DNA of 64,000 bases from positions 22,970-86,969 of the forward strand of contig JABHUV010000047.1 of NCBI GenBank assembly GCA_018658605.1, written 5' to 3'. The translations under genes were made by a program, and so were the position numbers. Under the pieces are notes generated by a model, which saw only the letters and a program-made list of their open reading frames with translations, searched no databases and was not told the origin of the DNA. Origin of the DNA: Planctomycetaceae bacterium (GTDB lineage Bacteria; Planctomycetota; Planctomycetia; Pirellulales; Pirellulaceae). Shown piece by piece: positions 46,918 through 56,206 of this stretch (position 1 is the stretch's first letter; each line of letters begins with the position of its first letter).

Positions 46918-47159
46918 TGAAAATCCCTTTTGAATCCAACTCGGCGATACTCTTGCACGCGGGGTTCCATATAATGCCCCCAAATAACATCTTTGACGGT
47001 CAAATCCAACGCCTCGACAATTTGTTGTCGTTCGTGTGGGGATGCGGTCCAGCGGCCAGCGGTGATTGCTTCCACGCGCCCTTGATCCAACGAAGATAAT
47101 TCAGCTAGTTGGGCGATAGTAATGGCACGTTTATCAAGTATGTAATCAAGTGTTCGCAC
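46914..47159 (-). CDS. Small helix-turn-helix protein B (paralogue of A)
   Basis: GTG start at 47159; 81 residues: TIAQLAELSSLDQGRVEAIT forms the helix-turn-helix, and GRWTASPHERQQIVEALDLTVKDVIWGHYM matches protein A. The tail EPRVQEYRRVGFKRDFQ is extra. The pair is divergent from the 2-oxoacid oxidoreductase operon at 47488 and shares its upstream region, so it is a candidate regulator of it. This is inference from layout. Confidence 0.72.
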   Translation of the reverse strand: MRTLDYILDKRAITIAQLAELSSLDQGRVEAITAGRWTASPHERQQIVEALDLTVKDVIWGHYMEPRVQEYRRVGFKRDFQ

Positions 47160-47181
47160 TTAAGACAGCCTATAGACAAGA

Positions 47182-47200
47182 TATTGTTTTGATAGCAATA
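47182..47200. promoter_or_regulatory. Inverted repeat between the mini-HTH genes and the oxidoreductase
   Basis: TATTG (47182-47186) and CAATA (47196-47200) form an inverted repeat with a 9-base spacer, 22 bases from the start codon of mini-HTH gene B. Such short dyads are typical of HTH operators, though five-base arms are weak evidence. The surrounding 328-base gap (47160-47487) also holds the promoter at 47347. Confidence 0.28.
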
Positions 47201-47346
47201 GTATACGTCGATTGTCCCTGTTGGGAAGTTACCGAAACAGAAGATTATAGCTCTTAACGGTGAATCAAGCGGTCATACTGTGAATGTTAATCCCATTATG
47301 TCCGATAGTTCTGTATGTATAAAAAGTCACGTCAATTTAACAGGGT

Positions 47347-47375
47347 TTGACACATATTTAGGCGTCTGATAACAT
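47347..47375 (+). promoter_or_regulatory. Sigma-70 promoter of the 2-oxoacid:ferredoxin oxidoreductase operon
   Basis: TTGACA (47347-47352, a perfect -35) and TAACAT (47370-47375, two mismatches) are 17 bases apart, the ideal spacing. Transcription would begin near 47382. A Shine-Dalgarno AGGAG (47471-47475) precedes the start codon at 47488 by 12 bases. Confidence 0.6.
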
Positions 47376-47487
47376 TGCGCATAGGTATTATAAGGTCAAG
47401 AAGTTATAAAAAACCAGCTAATCTGCGGTCAAAACCCCGATTCTCATCCGCAGTCTAAGAACACAATAGTAGGAGTAATCGAGACGA

Positions 47488-49464
47488 ATGTCTATTGATT
47501 CAATTGATAAAACAACCGATGCACCTGTTGTCGACGAACAAACGTACCAATACCCCGGCACGCCCACCACTTGTGATGGTGCGGAAGCGGTGGTTTGGGT
47601 GGAAACTAACATCAGCCAGGGCAGTGGTGCATATCCGATTACAAGTTCGACAACCATGGGTGCCGGTTTCAACGCTGCTCGCCAAAATGGAGTTCCTAAT
47701 CTGTGGGGTGATGAACTTGTTTTTGTCGAACCGGAAAGTGAACATTCGGCAGCCACATTTTGTGAAGGTTTTGCCTTAGCGGGTGGCCGTGTCACCAACT
47801 TTACTTCAGGCCAAGGGTTGGTTCTGATGAAAGAAGTGCTTTACACAATCTCTGGCAAGCGTTTGCCAGCAGTGTTTAACATTGGTTCTCGAGCGTTAAC
47901 TAGCCAAAGCCTCAACGTCCATGCGGGTCATGATGATGTCATGAGTGTTGCCGATTGTGGTTGGGGTGTATTGTTTGGTCGAAATGCTCAAGAAGCTCAA
48001 GACTTATGCTTGATCTCTCGTCGGGCTGCCGAAGCGAGCTGCACGCCATTTCTGAACGTACAAGATGGATTTTTGACAACCCATACGGTTGAAACGGTAC
48101 GTTTACTTGATAAGGAATTCATGAAGGACTATGTCGGCAAGCCGGAAGATAAGATTATGAATCTCATGGGAACGGAAAACCCATTGATGTCTGGCGTGGT
48201 TCAAAATCAAGACTCCTATATGAAGGGCAAGATTGCTCAACGTTGGTATTACGATCAAGTGGAGCCTGCCATCGAAGAAGCCTTTCAAGAATTCTATCGA
48301 CAGACTGGACGACGTTACGATTTAATCGAGCCTTACCGCTGTGAAGATGCCGAATATGTTCTTGTTGGCATCGGGTCGTTCATGGAAACGGCGCAGATAA
48401 CGGTTGATTATTTGCGTGAAGAGCTAGGTATTAAAGCCGGCTGTTTGAATGTTTATTGTTTCCGTCCTTTTCCAGCGGCACGCATTGTGGATGCATTAAA
48501 GGATTGTAAAGCGATTACCATTATTGAACGAATGGACGATCCACTTTCGACAACCGGTAACCACCTGACGCGAGAAATCAAGGCCGCATTTTGTGATGCA
48601 GTGAACGGCCAAAATGGTTGTGCTAAAATTGATAACATGCCCCGCATCTATCATGGAGCTGCTGGCTTGGGAAGTCGTGATGTTCGACCTGGTGATATTA
48701 GCGCGATTTATGACAACATGATTAATGATGGGCAGGATTTCTTCTCTATTGGCATTAAACATGCCACAGCACTTGCGCCTAAAGAAGATCCTGATTTGCG
48801 TCCACCGGGCGCATTTTCCATGCGAGGCCATTCGGTTGGTGGATTTGGAAGTGTTACGACAAACAAGGTGATTGCCACAATTGCTGGTCAAGTGTTTGGT
48901 AAAGACGTTCAAGCCTATCCAAAATATGGATCGGAAAAGAAAGGTTTGCCTACAACCTATTATCTCACGATTGCCGATTCTCATATTTATACCCACTCGG
49001 AATTGGAATACGTCAATCTAGCTGTGCTCAATGACACCAACGCCATTCTTACGGGCAATCCACTAAACGGGTTGGTCGAGGGTGGTGCGGTCTTTATGCA
49101 AAGTAATTTTGCGGACCCCGCTGATGTTTGGGAACGAATTCCCGCAGACTTCAAACAAGTCTTTAAAGAAAAGAAACTACGTTTGTATTTTGCAGATATG
49201 GTGGACATTGCCCGAGAGGTTGCTTCGGTTGCAGACCTAGAAATGCGAATGCAAGGAATCGTGCTGTTAGGCGCGTTCCTAAAGTTAACACCTTTTGCCA
49301 CGGATAGTGGCATGAGTGATGAGGAAGTTTATGCGGGGGTTGAAAAAGCGCTGCGTAAATATTTTGGTAAACGTGGCGAGCAAGTTGTGCAGGATAACCT
49401 GACGTGTGTTAAGCGTGGTTACAGTGAAATGCAGCAGGTTCCCGCAGAATTAATTCAATCATAA
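47488..49464 (+). CDS. 2-oxoacid:ferredoxin oxidoreductase, alpha + gamma subunit fusion
   Basis: The first of two genes for a pyruvate:ferredoxin oxidoreductase-type enzyme, which oxidises pyruvate (or another 2-oxoacid) with CoA to acyl-CoA, CO2 and reduced ferredoxin. Residues about 30-410 are the alpha part (YPITSSTTMGAGFNAA, FVEPESEHSAATFCEGFALAGGRVTNFTSGQGLVLM). Residues about 430-640 are the gamma part (HSVGGFGSVTTNKVIATIAGQVFGK, YPKYGSEKKGLPTTYYL, NDTNAILTGNPLNGLVEGG). In the single-chain enzyme these are followed by iron-sulfur and TPP domains, which here are on the next gene. The substrate is most probably pyruvate. Confidence 0.9.
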   Translation: MSIDSIDKTTDAPVVDEQTYQYPGTPTTCDGAEAVVWVETNISQGSGAYPITSSTTMGAGFNAARQNGVPNLWGDELVFVEPESEHSAATFCEGFALAGGRVTNFTSGQGLVLMKEVLYTISGKRLPAVFNIGSRALTSQSLNVHAGHDDVMSVADCGWGVLFGRNAQEAQDLCLISRRAAEASCTPFLNVQDGFLTTHTVETVRLLDKEFMKDYVGKPEDKIMNLMGTENPLMSGVVQNQDSYMKGKIAQRWYYDQVEPAIEEAFQEFYRQTGRRYDLIEPYRCEDAEYVLVGIGSFMETAQITVDYLREELGIKAGCLNVYCFRPFPAARIVDALKDCKAITIIERMDDPLSTTGNHLTREIKAAFCDAVNGQNGCAKIDNMPRIYHGAAGLGSRDVRPGDISAIYDNMINDGQDFFSIGIKHATALAPKEDPDLRPPGAFSMRGHSVGGFGSVTTNKVIATIAGQVFGKDVQAYPKYGSEKKGLPTTYYLTIADSHIYTHSELEYVNLAVLNDTNAILTGNPLNGLVEGGAVFMQSNFADPADVWERIPADFKQVFKEKKLRLYFADMVDIAREVASVADLEMRMQGIVLLGAFLKLTPFATDSGMSDEEVYAGVEKALRKYFGKRGEQVVQDNLTCVKRGYSEMQQVPAELIQS

Positions 49465-49545
49465 ATTAAGTGCTTTGCTGGCAAAAAACTTGCAGGGCAT
49501 AGTTTTAAGGCTACCGGTTTTGTACCGATAGCACGAAAGATAAAC

Positions 49546-51189
49546 ATGGCTACAGCCGATAAACCGTCGATTAATGAACCCAACGATCGCGATCCACATA
49601 ACAACAATTCCTACGGCACACTGGTTGATTCCGCACCTCAGGGACTTGAACTACCAGTGCTCAACGTTGAAGATTTTAATGAACGCATTATTCGTTCCTA
49701 TGAATCCGGTGGAGCGGAGAAATCGCTTGATGCCGATCTTTCCGTAGCACGTTCGCTAGTCCCAGCAGGTACTGCCGCATTCCGTGACTTCAGCTACGTG
49801 GCACCGGAAATTCCAGACTACATTACTGAAAATTGTACGGGCTGCATGGATTGCGTAACGCAGTGTCCGGACACGGCAATTTTAGGCAAGGTGTTATCGG
49901 AATCGGATCTTAATACGAAGCTCGAAGGCATTGACGACGAAGCCGATCGGGAGATGTTTTCCAAGCAGTGGGCCAAGACACGCAAGTACTACGATTCTCC
50001 TCAGAAAAAGGGTAATGAAGGTGGCCGTTTTGCGATTCTGATTGACCCGAGTAAATGTAAAGGTTGTGCCGAATGCGTCACGGTATGCGATGACTTAGCA
50101 TTAGAGATGATTCCAAAATCTGAAAAGACCATGGATGATATTCGGAAGAGCCATCGTTTTTTCAAAGAATTTGGGCCTTCAGATGATACTTATATCAACG
50201 ATAAATTGTTGATTGATATGATGCTTAAAGAAGAAACACATATCTATGTTGGTGGAGCTGGGTCGTGTGCGGGTTGTGGTGAAGGTACCGCGCTGCGAAT
50301 GATGTGCTCGGCAACAGGTGCTATGCACGGTGATCAATGGGGGATTGTTGCAGCTACTGGGTGTAATACCGTTTATACATCGACCTATCCATATAATCCT
50401 TACCTCGTTCCTTGGACTAACTCGCTGTTCGAAAATGCTCCAGCTGATGCAATGGGGGTACGAGCGCGTTGGGATCAAATGGGCAAAGAGGAGCAACCTA
50501 TTTGGTGCATCGGTGGTGACGGTGCGATGTTTGATATTGGTTTTCAATCACTGTCGCGAATGTTAGCGACGGGTATGAATATCAATGCCTTTATCCTCGA
50601 CACCCAAGTTTATTCGAACACCGGCGGTCAAGCTTCGACGGCAACCTTTATGGGTCAAAATGCTAAGATGAGTTTGCACGGGAAGAAATACAAAGGGAAA
50701 CAAGAGCGTCGTAAAGAAATGGCACAAATTGCCATCATGCATCCCAATACCTACGTCGCCCAAACGACCTGTGCTCATACCAATCACTTTTATAAGAGTG
50801 TTATTAGAGCTCTCGAGTACGATGGACCGTCGGTTGTCATTTGTTACACGACGTGTCAGCCAGAGCATGGCGTGGCCGATAATATGGCAGCTGATCAAGC
50901 ACGACTAGCAGTGGATTCGCGCGCATTTCCGATGATGACGTATGATCCTGAAGCAGGTGCTACGATTAAGGAACGTATGTCGCTACAAGGAAATCCGGGT
51001 ATGAAGAATGATTGGTGGACCAATCCGAAAACGAAAGAAGAAGTTAATTTTATTGACTTTTGTCGTAGTGAAGGTCGCTTTGCCAAACATTTTGATAAAG
51101 ATGGTAACCCCTCCGAAATATTGCTTGCTGCCCAACAAGAACGCCTTGATAACTGGCACGTGCTACAAGAATTAGCTGGTCTGATTTAA
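49546..51189 (+). CDS. 2-oxoacid:ferredoxin oxidoreductase, delta + beta subunit fusion
   Basis: The second gene carries the iron-sulfur and thiamine-diphosphate parts. Two [4Fe-4S] motifs are CTGCMDCVTQCPD (about residue 98) and CKGCAECVTVCDD (about 170). The beta domain has the proximal-cluster motif GSCAGCGEGTAL, the TPP motif IGGDGAMFDIGFQSLSRMLATG followed by LDTQVYSNTGGQAS, and the downstream cysteine in TTCQPEHGVADN. At 547 residues it completes the enzyme; with its partner the total is about 1205, close to single-chain PFOR. It lies 81 bases after the alpha/gamma gene. A ferredoxin gene occurs at 56309. Confidence 0.93.
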   Translation: MATADKPSINEPNDRDPHNNNSYGTLVDSAPQGLELPVLNVEDFNERIIRSYESGGAEKSLDADLSVARSLVPAGTAAFRDFSYVAPEIPDYITENCTGCMDCVTQCPDTAILGKVLSESDLNTKLEGIDDEADREMFSKQWAKTRKYYDSPQKKGNEGGRFAILIDPSKCKGCAECVTVCDDLALEMIPKSEKTMDDIRKSHRFFKEFGPSDDTYINDKLLIDMMLKEETHIYVGGAGSCAGCGEGTALRMMCSATGAMHGDQWGIVAATGCNTVYTSTYPYNPYLVPWTNSLFENAPADAMGVRARWDQMGKEEQPIWCIGGDGAMFDIGFQSLSRMLATGMNINAFILDTQVYSNTGGQASTATFMGQNAKMSLHGKKYKGKQERRKEMAQIAIMHPNTYVAQTTCAHTNHFYKSVIRALEYDGPSVVICYTTCQPEHGVADNMAADQARLAVDSRAFPMMTYDPEAGATIKERMSLQGNPGMKNDWWTNPKTKEEVNFIDFCRSEGRFAKHFDKDGNPSEILLAAQQERLDNWHVLQELAGLI

Positions 51190-51329
51190 GATCTAAGGGA
51201 AGAAAGCGGTGCGGCAAGTTGTAAAACCAGGGACGGTTTACTCCCATTGTTTGGCGGGTGGCTGAACGGTTGGTGATCTTTGTAGTCGGTACTTGCAAGT
51301 TGTTGCTGGTGTTTGCAAGGAAATACAAA

Positions 51330-52532
51330 ATGTCAGATTTCGATAAACGTCGCTTAAACGCTAATGAGGTACCCGATAGCTCGGTGCCCGCTGGGGATGA
51401 ATATCGTGCTACGGGTCAAACTGTACCAAATAATTTGCCCCTGTTTCTTACCTCGGTTTGGCAATGTGAATCTACTGAACAAGCGGATGCAATTCTTGCT
51501 GGCGAGCAATCTGGATTTGTTTATCAACGTGATAGCCATCCCAATGCGAATCAATTCGCGAAGGCGTGTCGGACACTGCACAATGCTAAGCACGCTACGG
51601 TTACATCTTCTGGAATGGCGGCGTTGTCACTGGCGGTGCTGTCCCAACTAGAACAGGGTGACCACGTAGTCGTTTGTAATCGCTTGTACGGCCGTAGCCT
51701 CGTTTTGCTCGGTGGTGAATTGCAGCGATTAGGCATCCAACACTCGTTAGTAGATAGTTGTGACCTGCAGGCTGTAGAAGATGCAATGACAGACAACACT
51801 CGATTAGTTGTCGCCGAAACTATCTCTAATCCGATGTTGCGGATTGCCGATATCAAGGCACTGGCAGAGATTGCGCATGGTCGTGATGCACAATTACTCG
51901 TTGACAATACTTTTGCGACACCGATTGTATGTCAACCCATGGAGCTGGGCGCTGATTTAGTGCTTGAAAGTGTTAGTAAGTTTATGAATGGACATGGTGA
52001 TATCATGCTAGGCATGCTTGCTGGGAATCATGACAACTGGGAACGGGTAGAGTCGGTGAACTCAACGTGGGGATTGGCTAGTAGTCCGTTGGAATGCTGG
52101 TTGGCATGTCGTGGTGTTGCGACGTTGGCACTCAGAATAAGCCGTGCGTGTGAGTCGGCACTTACGGTAGCTGAATACTTGAACGAGCACGTCGCGGTAG
52201 AACGGGTCGTTTATCCAGGCTTGGAATCACATGATGATTTCCAATTGGCACAACGGCAGTTTATGCAAGGCAGCGGTCATGTTGTTACGTTTCAGATGAT
52301 TGGTGGTCGAGCGGCGGCGGATCAAGTGGTAGCGAGCCCCGCACTCGCGTTTTGCCCATCACTGGGTGATGTGACAACGACGTTAAGCCATCCTCTTTCT
52401 ACTAGCCATCGAGGATTATCTCTGGAACAACAGCAACAACTTGGCGTTAATGGCGCCACCATACGGCTGTCTGTGGGGATTGAAGAGAGCGATTTTATCC
52501 TCGAGCGGTTGCAAGTGGCATTAGAGCGGTAA
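51330..52532 (+). CDS. Trans-sulfuration family PLP enzyme (cystathionine synthase/lyase type)
   Basis: The ATG at 51330 gives MSDFDKRRLNANEVPDSSV; upstream frame residues are hydrophobic and unlike the family. The Cys/Met metabolism PLP fold is shown by TVTSSGMAALSLAVLSQL, NRLYGRSLVLLGGELQRLGI, LVVAETISNPMLRIADIKAL, LVDNTFATPI and the PLP lysine in ESVSKFMNGHGDIMLGM. The end HPLSTSHRGLS....GVNGATIRLSVGIEE is also typical. It could be cystathionine gamma-synthase, gamma-lyase or methionine gamma-lyase; the sequence alone does not decide. It lies 141 bases after the oxidoreductase gene, on the same strand. Confidence 0.9.
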   Translation: MSDFDKRRLNANEVPDSSVPAGDEYRATGQTVPNNLPLFLTSVWQCESTEQADAILAGEQSGFVYQRDSHPNANQFAKACRTLHNAKHATVTSSGMAALSLAVLSQLEQGDHVVVCNRLYGRSLVLLGGELQRLGIQHSLVDSCDLQAVEDAMTDNTRLVVAETISNPMLRIADIKALAEIAHGRDAQLLVDNTFATPIVCQPMELGADLVLESVSKFMNGHGDIMLGMLAGNHDNWERVESVNSTWGLASSPLECWLACRGVATLALRISRACESALTVAEYLNEHVAVERVVYPGLESHDDFQLAQRQFMQGSGHVVTFQMIGGRAAADQVVASPALAFCPSLGDVTTTLSHPLSTSHRGLSLEQQQQLGVNGATIRLSVGIEESDFILERLQVALER

Positions 52533-52693
52533 TAGATTCGTTCAAATTAACCAAAACAGGACTGGTTATTAACGATATCGTGTCTTAAACTCAAGGAATA
52601 GAGAAACCTATGGATCAAGGAATTGGTTCGCTTTTATTAGGTAACTTTAGTCACGAATCGAAACACATAATAGGCTATTAGGTTTAAGGCTAT

Positions 52694-52918
52694 ATGAATA
52701 AGAAGAAAGAAGAAGCGCTAGAAATAGAAGGCACTGTTACACAGGCATTAGCGAATACTAGGTTTCGCGTGCAGTTGGATAATGGATCAGAAGTTCTAGC
52801 CCATGTTGCTGGTCGTATGCGAAAACATTTTATTCGTATCGTACCTGGCGATAAGGTTCGAGTTGAACTTTCACCGTACGACCTCACTAGAGGCCGTATT
52901 ACGTTTCGAGAACGGTAG
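52694..52918 (+). CDS. infA: Translation initiation factor IF-1
   Basis: A 74-residue S1/OB-fold protein that binds the ribosomal A site during initiation. [64 protein letters not shown] is almost the complete family pattern. The length is normal; the first eight residues are more lysine- and glutamate-rich than in E. coli. It stands alone, away from the ribosomal protein operon that carries infA in many bacteria. Confidence 0.98.
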   Translation: MNKKKEEALEIEGTVTQALANTRFRVQLDNGSEVLAHVAGRMRKHFIRIVPGDKVRVELSPYDLTRGRITFRER

Positions 52919-53101
52919 TCGTAATAATTTACGATTGCAAACGAATAAGTATTGAATCAATGACAGCAATGGACTCTGTCGAATAGCTTCTAAGGGATTG
53001 GAAATAGTTATTTTCGTGGGTAAGCCAGCATTAGCACGATAGTACGTCACCGCTAGCTTCCTACCCCTTATTTTATCACTTCCCTTTTGGAGAAGGTTAT
53101 T

Positions 53102-54781
53102 ATGAAAATTTTCAAACAAACAACGCTCGTTGCAGCAATGTTGTTGGGGCTCGTTTTGCCTCAAATGCAAGTTGAGGCTCAAACTGCAGCCGAAAAACCG
53201 ATGGCGATTGTGGCAATTAATAATTACAACAATTTATCAAAGGACCTTGTTTATTTACTTGACCTAGTTGGACCTCCGGGAACCGGTCAACTTATGGAGC
53301 TACAGGGAGCGGGATTTGCGGAAATGTTGGACACGACCAAACCAATTGGCGTGGTCGTTCAACCGGATGGAATATTGGGCTATAAAATGCTGGCATTTAT
53401 TCCAACAAATAACGTCGATATAATTTTGCAAACGTTGGCAGGTTTTGGCATTATTGCTGAATCGACACCCGAAGGCTTAACTAAGATTGATGCTGGCCTA
53501 ACACCTATTTATATCAAACAAGGCACCGGCTGGGCATTTGTTTCCAATACCAAAGAAGCTCTTGCCACCCCACCTGCTGCCCCCGCCGCATTACTAGGTG
53601 GCTTGGATAAGCAATATGACGTTGCTATTCAAGGGAACATTGATGCTATTCCTGAAGTATTCAAGCAATTGATGATGAGTCAGATCGAAGTTGGCATGCA
53701 ACAGTCGATTCAGCAGCCATTGCCAAATGAATCGGAAGATGCATTTGAAGCACGTCGGGCAATTGCTCAACAAGGTATGGAAGACGTCCAAAAAATGATT
53801 AACGAGCTTGAATCAATTACCGTCGGATTTAATATCGATCAAACGCGTCAATCTGTTTATCTCGATTTTGGTATTACAGCCAAAGAGGGAACTGACACAG
53901 CAAAGCAGTTTGCTTACGAAGACACAACCACGGAACTGGCTGGTTTTCTAACGGACGCAGCTGCCGTTCAAATGAATTTATCATCGTCGTTTGATACGGC
54001 TCAAGCAGAGCAAATTAATATATCGCTCGAAGCTTTGCGTAGTCAGGCGATTGATCAACTTCAAAATGACCCAACGATTCCTAGTGAAGAATTGCGGGCA
54101 TTGGCGATCAAGGCGATTTCTACTTTTATGGATGTTGGCAAGGCTACACTGAGCTCTGGCAAAATCGACTTAGCGGGCAGTGTGGATTTGACCGATGGTT
54201 TTACTTCAGTAGTCGCTGCCGCGGTCGTGCCACAAGCCGAACAGCTTGATCAAATTGTTCGTGACTTTGTAAAAATCGCAACGGAACAAGATCCTTCTTT
54301 TCCTGACGTGGAAATCGACGCACAGAAAAAGGGGGACACTTCTTTTCATGTGATTCGAATGCCAATTCCTGAGTACGAAGCCGATGCGCGGTCAGCTTTT
54401 GGCGATGCTGTTGAAATTAGTATCGGCGTGGGTCCTGACCGAGTTTACATTGGTGTTGGCAAAGACAGTCTTAAACGATTGTCTGCGGCAATCGATGCAT
54501 CCGCGGCGAACAAAGGCAAAAAAGTGCCAGCCGCCTTGTTAAAGGGTTCGATGACTAAGGTTTTGCAGTATGCTGCAGAGATGACGCAAGATTTGAGCAT
54601 GCAGCAAGCCGCTGCGGCTGCCGCATCCGTTGCCGGTAAGGATACCGCTAGTATGGAACTCTCCGCAATCAAGAATGGTGTTCGTTTCCGCATGGAGCTC
54701 GAAGCTGGTGTGCTTAAATCTATACAGCATTTGCAAGGACCCGCTGATCTGACTGATGGCTTCGATGACAGCCCTTTCTAA
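53102..54781 (+). CDS. Exported protein of unknown function (559 aa)
   Basis: The ATG at 53102 follows TTTTGGAGAAGG, a good ribosome-binding site. A signal peptide (TLVAAMLLGLVLPQMQVEAQTA, cut probably near residue 26-28) leads into a large soluble domain with repeating alpha/beta patterns: LVYLLDLVGPPGTGQLMELQGAGFAEML, DVAIQGNIDAIPEVFKQLMM, VYLDFGITAKEG, VEISIGVGPDRVYIGVGKDSLKRL. There are no cysteines of note and many acidic residues. I do not recognise the family; it resembles planctomycete exported proteins of unknown role. It ends at a strong terminator and probably forms its own transcript. Confidence 0.75.
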   Translation: MKIFKQTTLVAAMLLGLVLPQMQVEAQTAAEKPMAIVAINNYNNLSKDLVYLLDLVGPPGTGQLMELQGAGFAEMLDTTKPIGVVVQPDGILGYKMLAFIPTNNVDIILQTLAGFGIIAESTPEGLTKIDAGLTPIYIKQGTGWAFVSNTKEALATPPAAPAALLGGLDKQYDVAIQGNIDAIPEVFKQLMMSQIEVGMQQSIQQPLPNESEDAFEARRAIAQQGMEDVQKMINELESITVGFNIDQTRQSVYLDFGITAKEGTDTAKQFAYEDTTTELAGFLTDAAAVQMNLSSSFDTAQAEQINISLEALRSQAIDQLQNDPTIPSEELRALAIKAISTFMDVGKATLSSGKIDLAGSVDLTDGFTSVVAAAVVPQAEQLDQIVRDFVKIATEQDPSFPDVEIDAQKKGDTSFHVIRMPIPEYEADARSAFGDAVEISIGVGPDRVYIGVGKDSLKRLSAAIDASAANKGKKVPAALLKGSMTKVLQYAAEMTQDLSMQQAAAAAASVAGKDTASMELSAIKNGVRFRMELEAGVLKSIQHLQGPADLTDGFDDSPF

Positions 54782-54803
54782 GCAAAGTTATTGACCAGAT
54801 GAT

Positions 54804-54842
54804 AAAAGCGGTGTCGGGTCATCAGCCTGACACCGCTTTTTT
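54804..54842 (+). terminator. Rho-independent terminator after the exported protein gene
   Basis: AAAAGCGGTGTC (54804-54815) pairs perfectly with GACACCGCTTTT (54829-54840), with a 13-base loop and further T residues. It lies 23 bases after the stop codon. This is the strongest terminator seen in the window; the A-rich left arm lets it also work in the reverse direction. Confidence 0.9.
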
Positions 54843-54883
54843 ATTTTCCAGACAACCCCAGTTTGTGACTTTTAGGTTTATCG

Positions 54884-56170
54884 ATGTCGAGCTCTACTTC
54901 CAAAAATGTATTTTCAACCACTCGCACTCATATCGCGGCGATTTCAATTAAAGAAATTGCAACTCAGTTCAATACGCCGACGTTTGTTTATGATGCGGAA
55001 GTTATTTTGCGACGCATCGCGGAGCTCAGTGAATTCGATGTGGTTCGGTACGCTCAAAAAGCCAATTCGAACCTAGCAGTTCTAGCGTTAATGAAACAGC
55101 ACGGAGTTGTTCTTGATGCCGTCAGTGCCGGTGAAATCCATCGGGCACTACGTGTTGGATATCAAGGAGGTAGCGATGCTAGTGGGCGGCATGAAATTGT
55201 TTACACCGCAGATATTTTTGATCAGGATGCGTTGGCGCTTGTGCAGGAACATAACATTCACGTGAATTGTGGTTCGGTGGATATGATCGAACAGTTGGGC
55301 AAGGTGTCATCTGGCGCCGAAATTACGTTGCGAATCAATCCGGGGTTTGGGCACGGCCACAGCGAAAAGACAAATACGGGTGGCTCTCAATCAAAACATG
55401 GAATTTGGCACGAGCAATTAGTGGAGTGCAAAACACTCGCCGCTCAATATGATATTACCATTTCCGGATTGCATATGCATATTGGTTCAGGATGTGACAT
55501 GGAACATTTGTCGCAAGTTTGTGGGGCGTTGGAGAAAGCGGTTGCCGTTGTTGGAGATACGGTTCGTACGATTAGTACCGGTGGTGGTTTGCCGATTCCT
55601 TACCGTGCAGAAGAGGAATATATTGATTTGCGGCAGTTCTATGCATTGTGGGATGCTACGCGGCAGCGAATTGCAGACCAAGTTGGCCATGAGGTGTGCC
55701 TAGAAATCGAACCTGGCCGCTTCTTAGTGGCGGAAAGCGGATTCTTAGTAACTCAAATTCGATCGATAAAAACGACTTCGGATAAACAATTTTATTTGGT
55801 TGACGCTGGTTTCAATAACCTCGCTCGACCAATTATGTACGGCTCCTATCACCCGATTTCAATTGCAGTTGAAGAGGATGAGAATCGCCAACATATTGAT
55901 GTTGTCGTCGGTGGGCCATTATGCGAATCGGGCGATATATTTACTCAACAGGAGGGTGGCTTCGTTTGCACGCGGAGTTTACCAGAGGCACAAGTTGGTG
56001 ATTACTTAGTGCTTGAGTGTGCTGGTGCTTACGGCAGCGTGATGGGGTCCAATTATAATTCGAAATTGCTTGCTGCCGAAGTAATGATTCAAGATGGAAT
56101 ACCGCATTTGATACGAGTACGACAGACATACGACGCTTTGATGGTCGACGAACGCGTTGTGGACGCATAA
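54884..56170 (+). CDS. lysA: Diaminopimelate decarboxylase
   Basis: LysA decarboxylates meso-diaminopimelate to lysine, a PLP enzyme of the alanine-racemase-like fold III group. Seen are NTPTFVYDAEVI, the PLP lysine in RYAQKANSNLAVL, SAGEIHRALRVGY, LHMHIGSGCD, STGGGLPIPYR, EPGRFLVAESGFLVT and the C-terminal GGPLCESGDIF with the active-site Cys/Glu, and LVLECAGAYGSVMGSNYNS. It has 428 residues, normal for the family. It follows the terminator at 54804, so it has its own promoter. Confidence 0.95.
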   Translation: MSSSTSKNVFSTTRTHIAAISIKEIATQFNTPTFVYDAEVILRRIAELSEFDVVRYAQKANSNLAVLALMKQHGVVLDAVSAGEIHRALRVGYQGGSDASGRHEIVYTADIFDQDALALVQEHNIHVNCGSVDMIEQLGKVSSGAEITLRINPGFGHGHSEKTNTGGSQSKHGIWHEQLVECKTLAAQYDITISGLHMHIGSGCDMEHLSQVCGALEKAVAVVGDTVRTISTGGGLPIPYRAEEEYIDLRQFYALWDATRQRIADQVGHEVCLEIEPGRFLVAESGFLVTQIRSIKTTSDKQFYLVDAGFNNLARPIMYGSYHPISIAVEEDENRQHIDVVVGGPLCESGDIFTQQEGGFVCTRSLPEAQVGDYLVLECAGAYGSVMGSNYNSKLLAAEVMIQDGIPHLIRVRQTYDALMVDERVVDA

Positions 56171-56176
56171 AAAAGT

Positions 56177-56206
56177 GCCGCCAAAGACGTCAGCAATGGC
56201 GACTTT
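56177..56206 (+). terminator. Possible weak terminator after lysA
   Basis: GCCGCCA (56177-56183) can pair with TGGCGAC (56197-56203) with one mismatch, followed by three T residues. It lies a few bases after the lysA stop codon. The short T-run makes it a low-confidence call. Confidence 0.3.

Noticed and set aside
52610..52681. Short open frame (about 23 codons) upstream of infA
   Set aside because: Too short for support and without a clear ribosome-binding site; more likely the infA leader.
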